From: Spirochaetales bacterium
Lineage (GTDB): Bacteria; Spirochaetota; Spirochaetia; SPDA01
Length of the DNA: 9,625 nt
Direction of reading: 5' to 3'
Assembly: GCA_004525155.1 (NCBI GenBank)
Contig: SPDA01000043.1
Coordinates: 1-9,625, forward strand
Part shown: positions 1 through 6,982 of the stretch, one piece after another
Numbering within the stretch: the first letter of the stretch is position 1
How the letters are laid out: every line of letters starts with the position of its first letter
Translations under genes and position numbers: made by a program
Notes under the pieces: generated by a model
Seen by the model: only the letters and a program-made list of their open reading frames with translations
Told to the model about the DNA's origin: nothing
Database searches by the model: none

Positions 1-936
1 AAAACCGACCCTAGCCCCGGCCCGCAGGTCCGGCACCGTTGCAACGAGGCTGCAGATACCGGCAAAATTACTGGCGCCGTAGGTGCTGCCCACTTTTCTT
101 GCATAGGTAAGGCTGGGAAACACTTTTTCTTCGAAACTGGCCTGGATTTCCGCCTTTTTCCTCGGCCTGGCAATGTTGCACAGAGTCCTGTGTGCCTGAA
201 AGGCCATGCCTGCGAAGGGCGTATGGTAAATATTATAGTCAAAATAGGTATCGAAATCTATGGGACCTGTCTTTTCCAGGTAATCACGGTACGAGCCTTC
301 CAGAGCGTCCATATAGGTGAACAGGCTTACTTCGTTATTGCCGACCTCGGCCTTCGCACTCGGCCTGAAGGTGTCATATATATCCGTGGACCAGGTACCC
401 TTTTTCTCGAGTTCGAACTCGATTACCTTGGGATTTCCGCCGACAAGGAGCGCGGCGCCGATGCCGCCGAGAACGAACTCCTCTTTAAGCCCCAGATGCA
501 TTCTTGAAAAATCCGAGGCAATCACCAGGGCCTTCTTTCCCTTGTTGAGACCGGAGGCGACCCAGTTAACCGCCGTATCCAGGGCGGCAACGCCGCTGTA
601 ACAGGCGTGTTTTACCTCGTAATTCCTCACGTTGGGATTAAGCCCAAGTGCGCTTATGAGGTTTGTGCTGATAGGCTTGCCGAAGTCCACGGAACCTTCA
701 GTGCCTACAATAAGCATGCCTATGTTTTTCCTGTCCTCTTCCGACAGCATGGGCATTGCCGCGTTGGCTCCCATGGTTACCGCGTCCTCGTAGGGAGGGT
801 TCAGTGAGCGGGAATTAATGAGAAAATCACTGACTACCTTATCGGGCTCTAGGCCTCTGGCCACAGCCAATTCCCGCTGATCCAGATACAGGGAGGACCC
901 GTAAATGTTGATTTTTTCGATACCGACCTTATTCAT
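1..936 (-). CDS. HMG-CoA synthase-like enzyme (PksG/beta-branching type), C-terminus cut by window edge
   Basis: Thiolase-fold enzyme of the 3-hydroxy-3-methylglutaryl synthase family, which condenses an acetyl unit with a beta-ketoacyl thioester through an acyl-cysteine intermediate. The 312 visible residues hold all three catalytic positions. Glu80 lies in GTEGSVDFGK, Cys112 in EVKHACYSG, and His238 in YHTPFAGM; they match Glu79, Cys111 and His233 of S. aureus MvaS. A late segment (STYGASNFAG, about 284-293) matches the family's conserved GN-YTGS region. The wording YHTPFAGM...AHR looks closer to the synthases that add beta-branches to ACP-bound polyketides (PksG, CurD) than to mevalonate-pathway MvaS, whose motif is FHVPF; this assignment is inferred from memory. 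The start at 936 is preceded by GGAG at 7-base spacing; an ATG five bases upstream hits a stop at once. It lies 16 bases after the reductase gene, as the last visible gene of the cassette. Roughly 80 to 110 C-terminal residues are missing. Acyl-CoA or acyl-ACP use cannot be told from the sequence. Confidence 0.85.
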   Translation of the reverse strand, partial: MNKVGIEKINIYGSSLYLDQRELAVARGLEPDKVVSDFLINSRSLNPPYEDAVTMGANAAMPMLSEEDRKNIGMLIVGTEGSVDFGKPISTNLISALGLNPNVRNYEVKHACYSGVAALDTAVNWVASGLNKGKKALVIASDFSRMHLGLKEEFVLGGIGAALLVGGNPKVIEFELEKKGTWSTDIYDTFRPSAKAEVGNNEVSLFTYMDALEGSYRDYLEKTGPIDFDTYFDYNIYHTPFAGMAFQAHRTLCNIARPRKKAEIQASFEEKVFPSLTYARKVGSTYGASNFAGICSLVATVPDLRAGARVGF

Positions 937-952
937 TCCATTCTCCGTTTAT

Positions 953-1693
953 CTAGGGTATGTAAGTCAATCCTCCGGCGACCCGGATGACTTCGCCGTT
1001 TATGAATCCCCCGGGCTCGGTGGTCAAATAATGAACCATACCCGCTATTTCCTCGGCCGTACCCGGTCTTTTTATGGGACAGTATGCCATCCAGACATCG
1101 TGCAGTTTTTGTATGAGATGCGCGTCAGTCATATCCGTGGGAACATAGCCCACGGTCACAATATTTGCCGTTATGCCCTTGGAGCCGTACTCCCTGGCTA
1201 TCGTATTCGTAAGTCCAACGAGTCCGGACTTTGAAGCCGCGTAATTTGCCTGTCCGCTGCAGCCGTCCTGCGCGAGAGACGAGATATTGATGATTCTGCC
1301 GTACCGGTTGGATATAAAATGCATGAGAAGACTTCTTATTACGTAAAAAGGGCCCGACAGGTTCGTTGCGATAACCGAATCCCACTCTTCATCACTCATC
1401 AGCGCTGCCGCGTTATTCGCTACAATCGCCGCGTTATTTACGACAGCCTGAATGTTTTCGTAATCCCCGATTGCGGTTTCAATTGTGTTCTCCACCTCGG
1501 TCACGTTTTTAACGTCCATTTTATAGCAAACAAATTTCCCGTCCGGATTTATCTTTTTCGCGGCCTCCAGGGTTTCCTTTGCCGCAATTTCATTCCCTGC
1601 ATAGGTGAAGGCGCAGCCCCATCCGGATTCCGCGAATTTCAGAACGATAGCCCTGCCGATTCCCCTGGAGCCGCCGGTTATAAAAACATTCAT
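953..1693 (-). CDS. FabG-like short-chain dehydrogenase/reductase (probable 3-ketoacyl reductase)
   Basis: Classical short-chain dehydrogenase of 246 residues, the usual FabG length; the likely reaction is NAD(P)H-dependent reduction of a 3-ketoacyl thioester to the 3-hydroxy form in the cytoplasm. Seen directly: the nucleotide-binding TGGSRGIG at 6-13, the NNAA motif at 86-89, active-site Asn111 (TNLSG), and Ser138, Tyr151 and Lys155 (GQANYAASKSG). These last three align without gaps to E. coli FabG at the same residue numbers. The C-terminal GGFINGEVIRVAGG is the typical FabG ending. The ATG is only two bases after the ketosynthase stop, with GAGGCG overlapping that gene's end, so the two are probably translationally coupled. 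Position between a ketosynthase and an HMG-CoA-synthase-like gene suggests it reduces the ketosynthase product. Cofactor preference and true substrate are unknown; it need not be the housekeeping FabG. Confidence 0.92.
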   Translation of the reverse strand: MNVFITGGSRGIGRAIVLKFAESGWGCAFTYAGNEIAAKETLEAAKKINPDGKFVCYKMDVKNVTEVENTIETAIGDYENIQAVVNNAAIVANNAAALMSDEEWDSVIATNLSGPFYVIRSLLMHFISNRYGRIINISSLAQDGCSGQANYAASKSGLVGLTNTIAREYGSKGITANIVTVGYVPTDMTDAHLIQKLHDVWMAYCPIKRPGTAEEIAGMVHYLTTEPGGFINGEVIRVAGGLTYIP

Positions 1694-1695
1694 AG

Positions 1696-2988
1696 TTACG
1701 CCTCAAAACGCTTGATTAAGGAGCAGCAGTTAACCCCGCCAAAGCCGAAAGAATTTTTCAGCATCATATTAATCCTGTGATCCTGTGTCTTATTGGCGCA
1801 GACGTCCATGTGAATCTCAGGATCCAATTCATCAATATTGATAGTCGGGTGAAGTTTTCCATAACGCATCTGTAGCAGTCCGCCGATGCTTTCCACAATG
1901 GGCGAGGCCCAGCAGGTATGGCCGAGCATGGATTTGGGGGCGTTCAATTTAAGTTTGCGGGCATGGCTGCCGAAGACCTCCTGAAGCGCCCTTATCTCCT
2001 GGATGTCCCCGACCGGCGTCCCCGTGGCATGACAGTTTACGTAATCAATTTCCTCCGGTTTTACACCGGTTGAATTGAGCAGATCAAGCATAACAAGAAC
2101 CTGTTTTTCGGCGCCGGGCACGGGCAGATGGTTTGCGTTAGCACTTGCTTTTACACCGACGACCTCGCCCCAGATGTAGGCACCCCTCGCGAGGGCGCTC
2201 GAGAGTTCCTCGATCACAAGCGTGCCTGCACCGTGGGAATATACAAATCCGCAGCGTTTGGTGTCAAAAGGCCGGGATGCCTTCTCCGGTGCATTCTGAT
2301 ATTCAGGTTTTACGACAACGGAATTGATGATGACCGAAGCCTGAATATCCGGCGGCGATACATCGAAGGGAGCTCCCACAATGAGGGATTTGTCGCATTC
2401 TCCGGTAATAATGTCCCGGAAACCCTCCCGAAGGGCAAGGTTACCGCTTGCACAGGCCCCTCCGATAGTGAAGGACGGCCCCTGGATACCCAGGATTTCC
2501 GTAATAACCGCCGGCACATTGGGATCTATTGCCTCAATGCCGCTTAAGGGGTCCAGATATTCCGGCTCCTCGAGGAACGTTTTCATGTTTTCAAATATAT
2601 AGTTTGAATTGAGATTATGGCCTGCCACCATCACGCTTATCCGGTGAGGATCCACTTCCTGCCCGAAGAGACCCGCGTTTTTCCAGGCCGCCATGGCGCC
2701 GAGCGCGCCCAATTTGGCAGAGAAAGTCGCAGTTCTGAATAATTTCCGTGTACCTTTATAGGTTTCCGGGGTCAGGTCATCCCTGAACTGTTCCAACCCG
2801 GACAGACAGTCATAATTACCGAGATCGCCTCCGATCTTGCACTCCACTCTGGATAAATCGATGGATGTCCAGCGTGTTACACCAGATTTCCCGGCCAGCA
2901 GATTGTTATAGTATTTTTCCAGGGAATCACCCAAAGGGTTGATGGTTCCCATACCGGTGATAACCACTCTTCTTTTCATGTCGGACAC
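1696..2988 (-). CDS. Beta-ketoacyl synthase (KAS II/FabF-like, stand-alone ketosynthase) with intact catalytic residues
   Basis: Ketosynthase of 430 residues, close to FabF length (about 410-420). It should perform decarboxylative Claisen condensation between an acyl group held on its cysteine and a malonyl thioester. Visible: N-terminal RRVVITGMGTINPLG; nucleophile Cys179 in GGACASG; His320 in NCHATGTPVGD; Lys352 and His357 in KSMLGHT; and the C-terminal NSFGFGGVN loop (412-420). The segment after His357 is CWASPIVES, not the usual glycine/alanine-rich stretch of FabF, so it is a divergent branch. The HCS neighbour suggests relation to the stand-alone ketosynthases of polyketide beta-branching cassettes (PksF, CurC). 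Those decarboxylases normally have Ser in place of Cys; this one keeps Cys and may really condense. The chosen start is GTG at 2988, 10 bases after the upstream stop, with AGGGGA 14 bases before it. An ATG at 2979 would remove three residues and has no better ribosome site. It could also be a second FabF-like elongation enzyme. Confidence 0.9.
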   Translation of the reverse strand: MSDMKRRVVITGMGTINPLGDSLEKYYNNLLAGKSGVTRWTSIDLSRVECKIGGDLGNYDCLSGLEQFRDDLTPETYKGTRKLFRTATFSAKLGALGAMAAWKNAGLFGQEVDPHRISVMVAGHNLNSNYIFENMKTFLEEPEYLDPLSGIEAIDPNVPAVITEILGIQGPSFTIGGACASGNLALREGFRDIITGECDKSLIVGAPFDVSPPDIQASVIINSVVVKPEYQNAPEKASRPFDTKRCGFVYSHGAGTLVIEELSSALARGAYIWGEVVGVKASANANHLPVPGAEKQVLVMLDLLNSTGVKPEEIDYVNCHATGTPVGDIQEIRALQEVFGSHARKLKLNAPKSMLGHTCWASPIVESIGGLLQMRYGKLHPTINIDELDPEIHMDVCANKTQDHRINMMLKNSFGFGGVNCCSLIKRFEA

Positions 2989-2998
2989 AATACTGTTT

Positions 2999-3862
2999 TT
3001 ATTCCCCTATGACAAGCCCGCGGGGCCTGTTTTCCGAAAGCTTCTTAATCCTTTTATTGATGCCGTCGAGCTTCGTTTCGAGTGTTTTAAGGGTCTTTTC
3101 CACTTTCTGTTTCTCCATTTCAAGCAGTTCCAGCTCGCTTAAGGGTTTCGGCAGCCCTCCGCCGGGCGAGGAGTCACCGGACTGTCCCTTCGGATACGAT
3201 CGAAGCTCGGTTCTCACCATATCCGGGGAATTTCCCGAAAGAAAACTTCCTTCCGCCGTTTTCCGGAGTTCAGGACTGGCCAGGGATGCTACCACCTTCA
3301 TGTTCTCATAACCGATTTTCGAATCGATATCGTACTGGTGAAATTTCATGAGGGTTTTTCCAAGATTCCTGTGAATCCCGAGAATCCGGTCGAGATAATC
3401 CTCGAAACTGTATCGTTTTTTCCGGCACAGCTCCATGGCCTCGTACAAAAGCCCTCCCAGCTCCTTCATGAGGCTGCTGTTGGGTACAAGAAAATCATCC
3501 CGGATCCGCCTCGTCAGATTTTCGAATTCCTTATCACCGGTTAAAGGATTTATGTAAATGCCGGAGGCTTCCGCTGATGCCAGCAGGTTGTGGAAAATAC
3601 TCCAAAAGGTTGAGGTATGACTCCGGGAAGAAGACGGTCTGCCTTCACCGGTAAAATGTATATGATGGGCAAATTCATGTATGGCAGTGTACATGATGGC
3701 GTGATCGTCATTCATGTTTTTGTTGTGAATGACAATCTCCCTGGTATCAGGTTTATACAGCCCGTTTACTTTCCGGCTTTTCTTGCCGGAAAGTATAAGG
3801 CTGAATTCAGGAACCGCCGGCGCAAGTTTTAGGAGTAGTTCTTTTATCCGGTCCTGGTTCAC
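2999..3862 (-). CDS. Putative zinc-metallopeptidase-like protein (HEFAHH motif) with C-terminal coiled coil
   Basis: I cannot assign this 287-residue protein to a named family with confidence. It has no signal peptide or membrane segment and looks cytoplasmic. The telling motif is AIHEFAHHIHF at 60-70: a HExxH with His62, Glu63 and His66, as in zinc-dependent proteases. About 16 residues later RSHTSTFW (80-87) offers His82 as a possible third ligand, in an arrangement that recalls SprT-like or WLM-like proteins. Before the motif lie SGKKSRKVNGLYKPDT and a short beta-like REIVIHNK. The middle (115-190) is helical and charged. Residues about 225-240 form a Gly/Ser/Pro linker, and 238-278 a Leu/Glu/Lys-rich probable coiled coil. 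The start is GTG, 30 bases after the lipoprotein stop; no good Shine-Dalgarno is present, so translation may depend on coupling. An in-frame stop just upstream leaves no longer start. Its own stop is 10 bases before the ketosynthase. Proteolytic activity is inference from the motif alone. Confidence 0.75.
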   Translation of the reverse strand: MNQDRIKELLLKLAPAVPEFSLILSGKKSRKVNGLYKPDTREIVIHNKNMNDDHAIMYTAIHEFAHHIHFTGEGRPSSSRSHTSTFWSIFHNLLASAEASGIYINPLTGDKEFENLTRRIRDDFLVPNSSLMKELGGLLYEAMELCRKKRYSFEDYLDRILGIHRNLGKTLMKFHQYDIDSKIGYENMKVVASLASPELRKTAEGSFLSGNSPDMVRTELRSYPKGQSGDSSPGGGLPKPLSELELLEMEKQKVEKTLKTLETKLDGINKRIKKLSENRPRGLVIGE

Positions 3863-3892
3863 TTCCGGCGGACCGATCCGGCAGCCGAAGAC

Positions 3893-5308
3893 TCAATCAA
3901 AGCTGAAAGCCCTGGTAATGGCATCCACGAAATCGGTGTTCTTGTCCAGATCCTTGAATACCCGTATCGCCGCACGGTCATGCGCCTGGTCCCAGTTTAT
4001 GCCGCCGTCCTTGTTCTCCGGTGTTTCATAACTGAAGAGGTTGTCGTTGTCCTGCATCAGGGAAATGACAGCTTTGGCCTTGGTCATGCTCAGGTCGGCG
4101 TCGTTCAGCTTGGGAAAATGCGTAAAGTACACGGTAAAGGTAAGCGTGAATCTGCTCTTCTTTCCGCCCCTGTCCGCTATACGGAAGGGCAGGTTTTTCT
4201 TGGAAAATATCGCTTTTACCGAATCGTAGAGACTGGGGAGTTCGCTCCCTTCGGAGGATTTTACCACCAGGTCCACGTTTATCTGGTTCACATTTACCCA
4301 GATGTCCTTCTCCGGGATAATGAGTTTCATCTTGACCTGGGTTTCGTCAACGCCGAATTCCTTGAGATTGACCCTGGCCAGGGTCGGGTTTTTTCCGACG
4401 GGCAGGTCCGAAAGCTTTACGTCGCCCTGAAAATTACCGTTGTCATCAGTTACAATTTGGTCCGCAAAGGCGGTCTTGCTGTCCTTGAGTGCGAAACCGA
4501 TGTAAATGGGACCGGGAGCGGAACCGCTGCTGCTTTTTACGCTTACTTTTACAGGTACGGGCCTGCCGGGATCGGTATCGATGGATTCCGGCGTTATGCT
4601 TACCGTGAGGGTTGACAGCTGTTTTCCCATCTGCTTTTCGAGGAGATCGATCAGCGACCCGGCCTCCCCGTCCAGCTTGGACTGAATAAGACCGGAATAG
4701 GGGGAGGAGGCTACAAGATCCCAGCCCTTGGCGAGTGCCGTAATTTTGGCTGCCACTCCGGCGGAACTGTTTTCGAGCACGGGGGTGACGAGCTGGAGCA
4801 CGCGCTGGTTTATCTGGGCCATTTCCTTTGCCTGCAGTTCCGCCCACTTTTTCTTGTTCAGGCGGAGGTACATCCAGTATCCGTCCTTGTCGGAATAAAA
4901 GGAATCGGCCGTTTCTATTTCCTTGAGGTTCTGACTTACGGTCTGGTTGATGACGCTTTCGGCGGATTCGTAATTGTTGCCTTTCGTGTCTTCACGGCCG
5001 ACAAAGGTCTGCTCACTCTTTATCTGAACGGAAATTTCCGCCGCAAGTGATGCAAGGGCCTTGGCCCTGGCGGATTCCATGTCTTTCGCCTGGTCTCCGG
5101 TTTTGGTTGCGCCGATACCTATGAAATAAGCCGGGTCAGCGGGGTAATTATCTATCCAGTCAGGTTTTCCCTTTCCTCCAGAGGAGGCGGCCGCTTTACT
5201 GCCGCTGCCCGAAGCAGGTTCCCCGGTGGACATGCATCCTGTAAGCAGGATACCGGCGAAAAGGGCGAAGACTGCGGTTGCAAGGATTATACTTTTTAGG
5301 GACCTCAT
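3893..5308 (-). CDS. LPP20-family lipoprotein with additional beta-rich C-terminal regions
   Basis: Predicted membrane-anchored lipoprotein of 471 residues. The signal peptide covers 1-24 with lipobox LTGC; Cys25 would be lipidated. A Gly/Ser/Lys-rich tether runs to about residue 48. Residues 49-155 read as an LPP20 domain: PDWIDNYP, YFIGIG, an Ala-rich helix ARAKALASLAAEISVQIKSE, and a closing strand DGYWMYLRLNKKKW. After a helical stretch (160-230), residues 233-333 look like an Ig-like beta-sandwich (VSITPESIDTDPGRPVPVKVSV and following). A C-terminal region (336-471) of alternating strands and helices (RFTLTFTVYFTHF; AHDRAAIRVFKDL) I do not recognise. Most LPP20 proteins are 170-250 residues, so this is a long form. 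The start at 5308 has GGAG at 7-base spacing. It follows the tandem-LPP20 gene by 24 bases and precedes the metallopeptidase-like gene by 30. A structural envelope role is inferred; no enzyme motif is seen. Confidence 0.88.
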   Translation of the reverse strand: MRSLKSIILATAVFALFAGILLTGCMSTGEPASGSGSKAAASSGGKGKPDWIDNYPADPAYFIGIGATKTGDQAKDMESARAKALASLAAEISVQIKSEQTFVGREDTKGNNYESAESVINQTVSQNLKEIETADSFYSDKDGYWMYLRLNKKKWAELQAKEMAQINQRVLQLVTPVLENSSAGVAAKITALAKGWDLVASSPYSGLIQSKLDGEAGSLIDLLEKQMGKQLSTLTVSITPESIDTDPGRPVPVKVSVKSSSGSAPGPIYIGFALKDSKTAFADQIVTDDNGNFQGDVKLSDLPVGKNPTLARVNLKEFGVDETQVKMKLIIPEKDIWVNVNQINVDLVVKSSEGSELPSLYDSVKAIFSKKNLPFRIADRGGKKSRFTLTFTVYFTHFPKLNDADLSMTKAKAVISLMQDNDNLFSYETPENKDGGINWDQAHDRAAIRVFKDLDKNTDFVDAITRAFSFD

Positions 5309-5332
5309 GCTTTTCTCCTTTTTATTGCATCG

Positions 5333-6202
5333 TTAATCGGTAAAATTCTGCTGCGGGCAGACTGCGAGAGAATAGTAATACCGGCCATCCGGTGATACCA
5401 TCCTGGAGACAACATAGAACCCCTTGATTTCTCCCTGGGCTGTTTCCAGGCTGGTTGAATCCATGCTGGTGCCGACCCTGTCCACGGACTGATATTCATC
5501 GAGCAATTTTATTTCGATTGCGATCTGCTTGATTATTTCCTCAAAGGCTTTTTCGTCTGCAGACGTAATGCTGTCCGCCAGCGTACGTTTGGCCTGGGCC
5601 ACGCCGACCCCGACAAGGTAACCCGGAATGGTGGGCGGCACATTTACCCACTCGGGGGTCCCGGAACCTGCCTTAAGGCTGTAATTAACCGGGGCCGGCA
5701 GGGTTTCATCGAACTCCGCCACCACATAGGTTCCGCGATTATCCTGGTATTCGGTAACCACGTTGAGCCTTTCAACGAGGGACGGGATGAGGGACTCGTC
5801 AAAATTCGTTTCTACGGACTGCAGGTAGCCCACGCCTGTATTTGTTTTCTGTTTAAGGAAATCCGCTTTCCCCCAGAGCCTGAGGAATTTAGATGCCTGG
5901 CCGGCGGCATATTCGAGCGCCAACTTTTGTTCTTCCTCTCTGTCCCTGAGCCTGGTGGCTATTCCGAAAAAAACAGGCTTGTTCTGATAGGGCATGGTGT
6001 TCTGCATGATTGCTTCCGGGCTCGATGAATCCGGAGGTATGACGGTTTTCTCCCTCGGTGCCGGTCCAGCCGGCTTCGCGGAAGCGTCTTTGCCCTGATC
6101 TTTGCCCGGACCCGAAGCGGGACCGGTCGATACGCAGGAACTGAAAAGAAAAACAAAACTGAGAATTGAAATGGCACTGACAATAATAGTGACTTTTTTC
6201 AT
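5333..6202 (-). CDS. Lipoprotein with two tandem LPP20-like units
   Basis: Predicted lipoprotein of 289 residues. The signal peptide 1-22 ends FLFSSC, with Cys23 as the lipidation site and Phe at -3. A Gly/Lys/Pro-rich linker follows to about residue 60. Two LPP20-like units are visible. One (76-165) has PVFFGIATRLRDREEEQKLALEYAAGQASK and ends GTYVVAEF. The other (183-283) has PEWVNVPP, GYLVGVGVA, an Ala/Glu helix ADEKAFEEIIKQIAIEIK, and ends GRYYYSLAV. The second unit is nearer the family pattern; the first lacks the PxW opening. The ATG at 6202 is preferred over an in-frame TTG 12 bases upstream: the ATG has a weak GGA seven bases before it, the TTG has none, and the shorter form gives a normal lysine-headed signal peptide. 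Only 27 bases separate it from the terminator of the previous gene, and I see no clear promoter there, so it may depend on read-through. No catalytic motif is seen; a scaffold or ring-type envelope role is a guess from the family. Confidence 0.85.
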   Translation of the reverse strand: MKKVTIIVSAISILSFVFLFSSCVSTGPASGPGKDQGKDASAKPAGPAPREKTVIPPDSSSPEAIMQNTMPYQNKPVFFGIATRLRDREEEQKLALEYAAGQASKFLRLWGKADFLKQKTNTGVGYLQSVETNFDESLIPSLVERLNVVTEYQDNRGTYVVAEFDETLPAPVNYSLKAGSGTPEWVNVPPTIPGYLVGVGVAQAKRTLADSITSADEKAFEEIIKQIAIEIKLLDEYQSVDRVGTSMDSTSLETAQGEIKGFYVVSRMVSPDGRYYYSLAVCPQQNFTD

Positions 6203-6229
6203 TGTAATTTCCAATACATTGAGGGCTTG

Positions 6230-6263
6230 AAAGAAAAATGGTGCAGCTGTAAGGCTGCACCAT
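6230..6263 (-). terminator. Intrinsic terminator after the short LPP20 gene
   Basis: A perfect 10-bp stem (ATGGTGCAGC at 6238-6247 pairing with GCTGCACCAT at 6254-6263) closes a six-base loop. On the minus strand it runs directly into a T-rich tract (TTTTTCTTTC). It begins 17 bases past the stop of the short LPP20 gene and ends just before the tandem-LPP20 gene. The plus-strand side lacks a T tract, so it acts on minus-strand transcripts only. Confidence 0.85.
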
Positions 6264-6280
6264 CAAGTTTCAGGATCTGA

Positions 6281-6883
6281 TTATTCACCCTTTACATTGC
6301 CGGACTTCGGAGGATTGTTGGAAAGTTCCGCGTCCAGTTTCTGCATGGCCTGGTCTGCCTTGAATTCGGCAAAGGCCGCGTCCTCGTTTCTCACGAATTC
6401 CTTCTTTACCTCATCCTTGAAAGCGTTGAGGGGATAGGATACGAGCGCATATACCGTGCCGTCTTTACCGGCCGCAACCTGTTCGGTCTTCGCGCCGTTG
6501 AGTGTGGTCTGGGTAACCTGCTTGGAAATAGTTTCCACAAAGCTGATTACCTGATTGTTGCCGTCCACGCCCGCTTCCTGGGCATAGTCAGTGATTGCGG
6601 CTTTGATGCTTGCGTTCATCTGGAAGGCTATGTCTTCCCGGGCTCTCGCAACAGCCATTTTCCTGGAGGTGTCCAGTTTAGCCATTTTCGCCGAACCAAC
6701 GCCGTAGATAGCGTCATCAGCCAATGGCGGGTTCAGGTAAAAGTCGGGCATATCGGACGGAGGTGCCGATGCCGCAGTTGAACTGCCTTCGCTGGTGCTG
6801 CCGGCAGGCTGTGATACACAGGACACAAATCCAAATGCAACTACAGCGAGCATAACTAGAAAGATAAGGGAAACCCTTTTCAT
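6281..6883 (-). CDS. Short LPP20-family lipoprotein
   Basis: Predicted lipoprotein of 200 residues, a normal LPP20 length. The signal peptide 1-21 ends GFVSC, with Cys22 lipidated and Phe at -3. A Ser/Thr/Gly/Ala tether leads to MPDFYLNPP at 45-53, then the family pattern: DDAIYGVGSAKM, helix KMAVARAREDIAFQMNASIKAAI (75-97), a polar helical stretch rich in Gln and Thr, and the strand GTVYALVSYPLNAF (142-155). The tail (160-200) is charged, probably helical and disordered at the end. The start at 6883 is chosen because the strong AAGGAG (6891-6896) is seven bases from it and only one base from the in-frame ATG at 6889. It has its own promoter about 45 bases upstream and a strong terminator behind, so it can be made as a single-gene message, possibly in larger amount than its neighbours. 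LPP20 relatives include Helicobacter Lpp20 and the Vibrio flagellar FlgP. Confidence 0.88.
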   Translation of the reverse strand: MKRVSLIFLVMLAVVAFGFVSCVSQPAGSTSEGSSTAASAPPSDMPDFYLNPPLADDAIYGVGSAKMAKLDTSRKMAVARAREDIAFQMNASIKAAITDYAQEAGVDGNNQVISFVETISKQVTQTTLNGAKTEQVAAGKDGTVYALVSYPLNAFKDEVKKEFVRNEDAAFAEFKADQAMQKLDAELSNNPPKSGNVKGE

Positions 6884-6890
6884 TTTCATT

Positions 6891-6896
6891 CTCCTT
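6891..6896 (-). promoter_or_regulatory. Shine-Dalgarno that decides the start of the short LPP20 gene
   Basis: AAGGAG on the minus strand. The ATG at 6889 is one base downstream, too close for initiation, while the in-frame ATG at 6883 is at the ideal seven bases. The protein therefore most likely begins MKRVSL rather than MKMKRV. Confidence 0.75.
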
Positions 6897-6926
6897 TAAG
6901 AAAGAATTTTAAATTCATCAACCTAA

Positions 6927-6955
6927 AATGTACCGCTAAAAGATCTAATTTTCAA
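6927..6955 (-). promoter_or_regulatory. Sigma70-type promoter for the short LPP20 lipoprotein gene
   Basis: On the minus strand, TTGAAA (6950-6955) is followed after exactly 17 bases by TACATT (6927-6932). The -35 matches consensus at five of six positions and the -10 at four of six. The predicted 5' leader is about 35 bases. It lies in the 99-base gap behind the CsgG-like gene, which shows no convincing terminator. Confidence 0.65.
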
Positions 6956-6982
6956 GCATCTTTTGTACTTGTTTATAAAATA

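Noticed and set aside
1319..1780. 153-codon plus-strand open frame over the reductase/ketosynthase junction
   Set aside because: Antisense shadow of two well-supported enzymes; the translation shows no domain or plausible start site.
953..2988. Ketosynthase and reductase as the housekeeping fabF-fabG pair
   Set aside because: No acpP, fabD or fabH is nearby, the ketosynthase is divergent after His357, and the next gene is an HMG-CoA-synthase-like enzyme; a dedicated pathway fits better, though this is not proven.
3980..4615. 211-codon plus-strand open frame
   Set aside because: It runs antisense within the long LPP20 lipoprotein gene, has no family pattern, and is explained by the codon bias of the real minus-strand gene.
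4446..4847. 133-codon minus-strand open frame in another phase
   Set aside because: Arg-rich out-of-frame shadow of the LPP20 lipoprotein, with low-complexity composition and no ribosome site.
6953..6971. Hairpin CAAGTA/TGCTTG behind the CsgG-like gene as a terminator
   Set aside because: The stem is only six pairs with one G-T pair, and no T tract follows on the minus strand; it also overlaps the -35 of the next promoter.
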